From NCBI GenBank assembly GCA_025738555.1, contig JAOVFP010000001.1, positions 7,502,001 to 7,566,000 on the forward strand: a stretch of 64,000 nucleotides of DNA, in the 5' to 3' direction. This document shows positions 57,863 through 64,000 of this stretch, piece by piece. The notes below the pieces were generated by a model. It did no database searches. It saw only the letters and a program-made list of their open reading frames with translations, and was not told the origin of the DNA. This DNA comes from Cyathus striatus. Taxonomy: Eukaryota > Basidiomycota > Agaricomycetes > Agaricales > Nidulariaceae. Each line of letters starts with the position of its first letter. Positions within the stretch are counted from its first letter, which is position 1. The position numbers and the translations under genes were made by a program.

Positions 57863-60800
57863 TATGTTTTTCGATTGCATAAATCTCCATATGTTACGGT
57901 AGCACTGGCACGGTGTGCTTAGGGGTTTATGTAATTGCCATTTTTCGGTGTCCCGATTCCCAATGCAGCGGCGCTAGCCAATTCAAGTTGACTGTTGACC
58001 GTCTTAATGTGTACATCAGCAGTTTTCAATAATATATACGTTACTATTAGGTACATAAATGTAATCTCGGAACTTCTGATAATATAAGACAACATAGAAG
58101 CACTATATTCGATTTGCATTGATTAGTATACACATAAACATCAGCAAAACATGCATAGCTTTCCCATGTCTTTAGGCGTCTTTAGAAAGACGAAAAAGAC
58201 ATAAAATACTCATAAGTACTGAAAATGATGAAAGATTCTACGGTCTTTAAAAGCTAGGTCCATTTGCATTTAAAGCATAGTCTTGTCTTTTATAGGTCTT
58301 TTAATGACATCTTGTATTTTTAAAGACATGCACAATATTCAAAGACTGCATTAAATGCCATTTATCATGCTGTAATTATCTAACTCAGGTAAGAATAGAT
58401 TCAAAACAAATCGATAAAATGTACTATATACAAGCAACTATAGCTAATTAATCATCGGGCCAGATAACACACGAGAAGATTTATCCTTAAACCTGTACCT
58501 ACTACCCGGGATCTCCTTCGTTCCGGTGACATAGTGAAATGCATAAAGAGTCTATCGAAATTTCCAGTTATACAATAAAGAACGAAAGAGATTTTTTTAC
58601 ATCACTGATAGGATCACTGCTCCAAGTCTTCTTTAGCATTTGGGTGCCTCGATTAGATCCTATACACATAGCTTAAATGAACATAACTATGAGACTGATA
58701 GTGTAACACATACCTGTTTCATTTATCTGTCTAGCCTTTTCACAATGTTGCCTCATCTGTCCACTGCATTTAAAATGGTCAACATTTCGGGTTGGTCCTA
58801 AACGACCTTCAAGCCAGTAGCATATGTTTTATGTGACAAGCAGGGATATAGACCAGCCAAAGTTTCAAAGCACAAGCACATCTTAAAGCAAGAGGTTTTG
58901 ACTGAGCCAGCACCATGGTGAGAATGGAAATTGCACACCCGATAACAGTATCTCTAGCAGTTGGGAATAAACTTGACAACAGCACCTTCAACCATGGGCA
59001 ATGGACAGCTTAACGAATACACAGAACAGATCCAAAAACTAAAAGGCAGTTTTGAAAGTTGTGTACTACAGTCCAGCAAGCTTCAGATGGGAACACAAGG
59101 GGGAGGTGAGCAAAGCATAGACACAGGTCAGAGTGGGGGTTGTGAGTCGTGAGAACATCGGACAGGGATTCACAGGGTACCCAGTATTCTATTGAGACTT
59201 AAAACGGAGATTGAAAAGTTGTGTCTCGACCGGTGCTCACTTCGTACTCGATTCCTTGGGCCAAGAGTTCGCTAGAAGGGTCGTGGCGGATCGAGTTCTG
59301 CGAGAAAGGCCATAAGTATATAACTTAACTTGAATCATTGATTGTGTGTGCGTTGTGAAGCAATTCCCCGAGTATGCAACTGAACTTGAATGTGTGTTTG
59401 CTGTGAAACTAGTGATTTTTCAAGGCTGTGTTGCAGTGATAATTACCTCATTTCAAAAGCTCATTCAATTCATCCTATCACACAGTGTATTATACGTGCT
59501 TATTGTCTTATTGTCAAGTGTGCGCTAGTAGTAATACTTTGTTGATTACCCAGTGTTTAAACACGATGTTATAATTGCAAGTAATTCTAACTGGCTAAAA
59601 GTTATTTGGTTAGGTGAAATTATAAATTTGGACATACTCAACTTTTTAATGACAATGTACTAAACATAAAGTAAAAAAAGACCCTGAAATACTGTGAAAG
59701 ACATCAAAATTAAAATTCTCGATGCAAAATACCAGCGATAAAGACAAAGACACGTGAAAGATTTACATGTTTTGCTGATGAAAGCAATTTTAAAAAATTC
59801 GGAAATTTGGAAAACATATGAAAAACATAAAAATGTATGGAAATCACATAATATTCAGAGGGAAAAGATACACTGTGATATATTAAGCGCAATGACTTTG
59901 GAGGAAGCGGAAAAGAAGCAAGTCACAACATGATTCATTAAGATTGTTGTGAAACACGAGGAAGCTATATCCAAGCTATATCTCCGCAGTGAAACAATAC
60001 ATGCTTTGTATCTGAAATTGGAAATGGCGGCATTGCGCCGGGACACGATGTTGTTGTTATCTCGATCCCCTGGCATACCACATATGATATCACCATAAGG
60101 ACTAGTCTTTACGGTTTATTGTAGTACTCATAGCACATTCCATTATAGTAAATAGTAGTAGGACCTCTCCTGTAATTTACAGAGTCCATACATCATGCTC
60201 GAGTTCTAATTACAGTCATTAATATATCAGGTCTACGTTATTAGGTGTTTCACATCCTTAGTCATCAGGAAAAACCCACATTCCGAATTCGGAGTCAATG
60301 AGCGGAATTAGTCCGAATCACGCTAATGAGAATCATGGAGATCTAATTTGGTATATGTACGCCAAATTCATCACTGATTATTCTACAGTTATTTCGTAAC
60401 GTGTCGGTTACCATGAATTTATCCCATATTCCAGCTAAATAATACAGCAGGCAGATACTTATATATTTACCTAGTTCGTGATACTTTGCAACTGCTAAGT
60501 CGAGAAAGCCTTGTCTACGTTGAAGCCTGATATTTATTAATTCTTCAGCTACCAGTAACACAATAATGTTATAAGCACTTAAAGAATAGGTTTGGAAAAA
60601 TGAAACGAGATCCAAACGAAATCATTGATCAGACAAGCTCCGAATCTGATAATCTGGTCTTTGTTTTTAATTGTATGCCGGTGCTTACTCTCTTCAACCT
60701 AGTGTATAGCTTCCTTCCTCGTCTATATTCGGTTTTTGGCCATATTACCCGTAACTTGCATAGAAGTAAGCGAATTGTTATGCAAATCAACCACCCTCGG

Positions 60801-62129
60801 CCATCCAGTCGGCTCGATTCGTGCGAGACTCGATCGAGCCTGTCAAGGCTGGACTCTGGAGTAAGCCGCTTAGCGGCTAGCCGTCGCTTGAAGTTGTTTG
60901 TTGAAGTTACTTGTCAAGTGAAAGTACATATATTGATTTGCTGGCATCTGTTGTCGCCATTTCTTTCTTTCTTCCTTCTCCTTTCTCTGCCGAAAACTTC
61001 CTGTCCCCTCACTGTGCTTCGACTTACATGTTTGAGTCTTTGCTTATACACTATCATGTTCTAAAGGTCTGTACCTACCATCTCCTTGTCAAGTTTTGCA
61101 GACTTAGTTACCATAGAGACCTCTACAAGCAAACAGCTGGGGTGTACAATGAAGGGTGCAAGAGGTATTATATGATTCTCTCGTGTTGAGTACTTACTGA
61201 CCAGTAAACTTTTAGATGTGTACCAGGATACTCGTGAGGTGATGCACCCTTATTATGTCCAAGTAAGTTCCTTCGTTTTGAGTGGTGTCCAGTGCTCAGC
61301 TAAATGTGCATAGATCGTTTGTCACCAGTGGCAGGTTTTGTAATAGCACATTTCAACTCTCCTATGCCGACGGATGTGATGAGCTGTGGGATATAGCATA
61401 GGTGGGGGATAAGATTGTAGATGGGTTATAATCCTCGTTGCTAACTAATGGATGTCGTCAACGTAGTGTTGACTGACTCGGTATTGCATACGTCCCTGAT
61501 GAAAGCTTGAATAGTGAGAGCCCCTGATAGGTCTTTAGTGTACAATACATTAGATTTATCATATCTTCATGTATATAAGGCGACTTCATTTTTAATACAT
61601 CACTTTTACATTAATGTATATCAGCATAAGTGATTGGTGTGTATGTGTGTAACAAAGGATAATGTGTTGAATGTGCTATAATTACCGCTAATTTCCTCCT
61701 AACTGTACAGAGGACAAGTCCAAATTCAGAAGAATTTCACCAATTCTACCAATTCTCGGCGTGATAGCTAATTCTACCTATTAGGTAGAATTCATACCAA
61801 CCGAGCTATAATTATGCAGAAAGTACACTTTGTGTTTTTCCTGATGGTAGAAATTCCAGTGTGCCCCGCAATTAGCTGCTTGAGGTTACACATGTGGTCC
61901 CAGCCCGTATGTACGGAACATCGACCTGGAGTTGCAGGAGGGTATCCATTGGACTTCGAGATACAAATACATGCCTTACAGTGTGAACAGAGATAAATCA
62001 GTATGAGCAAGTTGGCCTCGCGGTACTTACAGCTCGTGAAGTACCCATTTGCAAATATATGCATTAAAACTTTAACGCAGGTAGTAGTCTGTGCATAAAA
62101 TAAATGGTTTAAAGCACCTGCACTTTACA
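57863..62129. other. gene-poor region
   Basis: No gene is supported in this 4.3-kb stretch. A cluster of AAAGAC/GTCTTT words lies at 58170-58350, with a smaller one at 59670-59760. A short palindrome GCCGCTTAGCGGC is at about 60862. Open frames here are short, without recognisable domains or intron signals that would extend them. Confidence 0.45.
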
Positions 62130-62870
62130 TCTATTCTCCAAGCTTCCCTCAATATTTAACATGCTTTATCTCAGTGTTATGAGTAAAAACCTTTGGAAGA
62201 AACCCCCATTCTCTGTTTCAGTACTCCAATTATGATTTAAGGCACTCTTCTTCGTGTCATTACTCCAAAATTTGTTTCAATTGGTTCCTACTTCATCTCA
62301 AACATGTACACTTCGTCCTTATGCTCCTAACCTCGCTTCAGACACCCACACACATCGTATCGATGCTCCTATCTTCGTTACAATCCACTAAGCTTCGTAT
62401 CTAAGCTTGTTACTTCGTTTCTAGGCTCTAAACTTCGTCCCCTTGTTCCCCACCTCTTCCCTGGGCTCTAAACTTCGTTTCTGTGCTCCCCACTTCATGT
62501 CAGCGCTCTGTGCTTCGTTTTTGTGCATCCTACTTCATCTCTGTGATATATACCTCGTTTTTGTGCTCCTCACCTCATTCCTGTGCTCTACACTTCGTGT
62601 CTGTGCTCCCCAACAATCTGTTCTCTATGCTTCACTTCTGTGCATCCTAGTACTGCATCTCAGTGCTATACATTTCGCCTCTGTGCTCACCACTGTGTTT
62701 ATGTGCCTGGTTCTTCATCTCTGTGACCCCACCTCCTTTCTGTGCTCCTGTCTTCGGCTCAGTGTTCCTTACTTCGTCTCTGTGCTCAGTAATTCATTTC
62801 TGTGCTGTATCAGTGCTTCTTTCATCGTTTTTTCACTCCCTCCTCAGGATTCTTCTCCGTGTCCTCTACT
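62130..62870. repeat. degenerate minisatellite, CTTCGTTTCTGTGCTCC type
   Basis: An imperfect tandem array of about 22-24 bp units (CTTCGT, TCTGTGCTCC, CACTTCAT). The 215-codon open frame across it (62443-63090) gives only Leu/Cys/Ser-rich repeats and is unlikely to be a gene. Confidence 0.6.
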
Positions 62871-63201
62871 TCGCCTCTGCATCCTGCTTCATGTCAAGTG
62901 CCTACATGGTTCTCAACCTCGCTCCAGGCCCCCATATATTGTGTCATTGCTCCAATGTTCATTTCAGCTATCCATTCGTCAATTTCATCTTCATTTCAAG
63001 ACCTACCTATGTCTCAATATTCCCAAATTCGTAACAATGATTGAAGATGCACTGCATTACATACATTGTATCGTCGCTCAAATGTGTTAAATACCACTAA
63101 GTTACTGTGACTTAATGATATTTAACAAAAAATTGCTTTTGAAATCGGGTTATTAATTATTCATTTTTCTACTGTGACAATGGCACAATAATGACATACT
63201 T

Positions 63202-63397
63202 AATGTCTATGCTGTCATAGTCTGTTCTAATTTTAATGTTTAACACTAAGATATACCGTGTTCCGATTAAATCATCAACCGAAATCTAGCCCGAACAACA
63301 GGCATGTAAGCAATAATCTAAGCGGTATGCCGTGGAGCCGAAGGTCGGAGCTCAATTACTTTGACGTAGTCGAGCGTGGTTGTCCGGCTTTCCATAG
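63202..63397 (-). repeat. inverted duplicate of the 45172 segment
   Basis: The inverted complement of 45172-45366. Its outer edge at 63397 coincides with the end of similarity to FAD-linked oxidases, suggesting the segment joined or truncated that gene here. Confidence 0.7.
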
Positions 63398-63813
63398 TGC
63401 GGTGACTTCCGCTGTGGTCTTGTTGGGAGCGAAGAAGGGCGTTATAGTGAACATGATATTGCCTCCACCGTTGGGGAAGATGGTGAAGTACGTGTAGATC
63501 CCTGCGTCAACGCGGACGGCGAGCTGTGAGAGGTAGCTTCGGTCAACGGCCCAGGGATCGTCGTTGACGTTGGGTACGTCGCGGGTGGAGGGGAAGAAGC
63601 TGAGTCGGGAGATGAAGACGGAGAGGTTGGGAAGGTTTTGACGAGGACAACGTAAGTGCTTCCTCCCCCTCCGCTGAGGGCCCGGAAGATATCGGTGTTC
63701 TGGGTTACGTCTGCGGTGATCAGTCGTCCGTTGGGGAGGACGACCTCAAAAGGGAAAACGTGGTCTACTGCCATACCATAGTAGGGACTGACATGGATAG
63801 ATCCGCCACCCAT
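63398..63813 (-). pseudogene. FAD-linked oxidase (BBE-type) fragment
   Basis: The minus-strand reading from 63813 contains SPYYGMAVDHVFPFEVVLPN, ITADVTQNTDIFRALSGGGG and VVLVKTFP. After a one-base shift near 63635 it continues with DDPWAVDRSYLSQL and GGGNIMFTITPFFAPNKTTA, then stops. These blocks match the middle of fungal FAD-binding oxidoreductases related to berberine-bridge enzymes. The N-terminal FAD-binding half and the C-terminal BBE part are absent. The left edge runs into the duplicated segment. The right edge abuts GCAGAT/CGGATGGAT-type repeats (63815-63910) that resemble a transposon end. It is a non-functional remnant of a secreted oxidase gene. Confidence 0.75.
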
Positions 63814-64000
63814 CCGCGATTCATCTGCAGATGGGGCTAAGTACTACTTATTCGGATGGATGGCAGATACCATCCGCAAAATTCGGATCCATCTGCTACC
63901 GTGTGCCAGGTGTATCAGGCAGGATTTCTCTGCTGTTATATTCGCGTATATTTTAAAAAATAGCACTTTATATATTAAACTAGTATATATAAACATAGTA
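63814..64000. other. possible transposon end with CATCCGC/GCAGATG repeats
   Basis: Words such as CATCCGC, ATCTGCAGATGG, CGGATGGATGG and CGGATCCATCTGC recur in both orientations up to about 63910, followed by AT-rich DNA to the window edge. The pattern resembles subterminal repeats; the other end would lie outside the window. Confidence 0.35.

Noticed and set aside
60600..61064. 154-codon frame as a possible gene
   Set aside because: No domain, signal or intron pattern is recognisable, and the flanking sequence gives no support.
62443..63090. 215-codon frame suggesting a membrane protein
   Set aside because: The Leu/Cys-rich translation is a by-product of the CTTCGTTTCTGTGCTCC minisatellite.

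Overview
This window looks like transposon-rich nuclear DNA from a mushroom-forming fungus (Agaricomycete). The evidence is short 50-60 bp spliceosomal introns, a CxC5/CxC6 cysteine-cluster KDZ transposase, another transposase family that is very abundant in Agaricomycetes, a chromovirus-type Ty3/gypsy element, and a fungal GH16 gene. Only one gene looks like an ordinary host gene with complete structure: a GH16-like membrane protein at 3037-4852. A second host gene, an FAD-linked oxidase, is only a frameshifted fragment at the right edge.

Layout. 1-2992: AT-rich DNA with inverted-repeat elements and a palindromic cluster of TGACGT motifs. 3037-4852: an eight-exon GH16-like gene with signal peptide and C-terminal membrane anchor, whose catalytic motif has lost the nucleophile. 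5791-29566: a nest of DNA transposons. An old KDZ element (about 9.1 kb once insertions are removed) is split twice. A 6.5-kb element with a P/hAT-style 8-bp target duplication sits in its accessory gene (9911-16403) and itself contains an 865-bp foldback MITE. A younger 8.1-kb KDZ element sits inside the old KDZ transposase gene (20183-28305). Target duplications and reading frames that resume on the far side support both joins. 30200-36690: a hAT remnant and a second nest, with a Tc1-like element carrying a hAT-type MITE and a second Tc1/IS630-like element with a decayed transposase. 36751-40621: a decayed cysteine-cluster/coiled-coil gene, a truncated gypsy fragment and a solo LTR with its 5-bp duplication. 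41325-44921: a 3.6-kb long-arm foldback element with nearly identical 1.3-kb arms and, in its spacer, a piece derived from the 5' end of 18S rRNA. 45576-54723: a Ty3/gypsy element with apparently identical 497-bp LTRs and one reading frame broken by three stops. 56541-57854: a KDZ-end MITE filled with a 19-bp satellite. 57863-63100: mostly featureless DNA with one minisatellite. 63202-63815: a short inverted duplicate and the oxidase fragment.

Two themes run through the window. First, insertions land inside insertions, and several levels can be ordered in time. Second, 13 internal stop codons in open transposon genes are all explicable as C-to-T changes (CGA to TGA, CAA to TAA, CAG to TAG), and the older elements look poor in CpG; this fits decay driven by cytosine methylation. 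No tRNA, CRISPR array, replication origin or complete rRNA gene was found.
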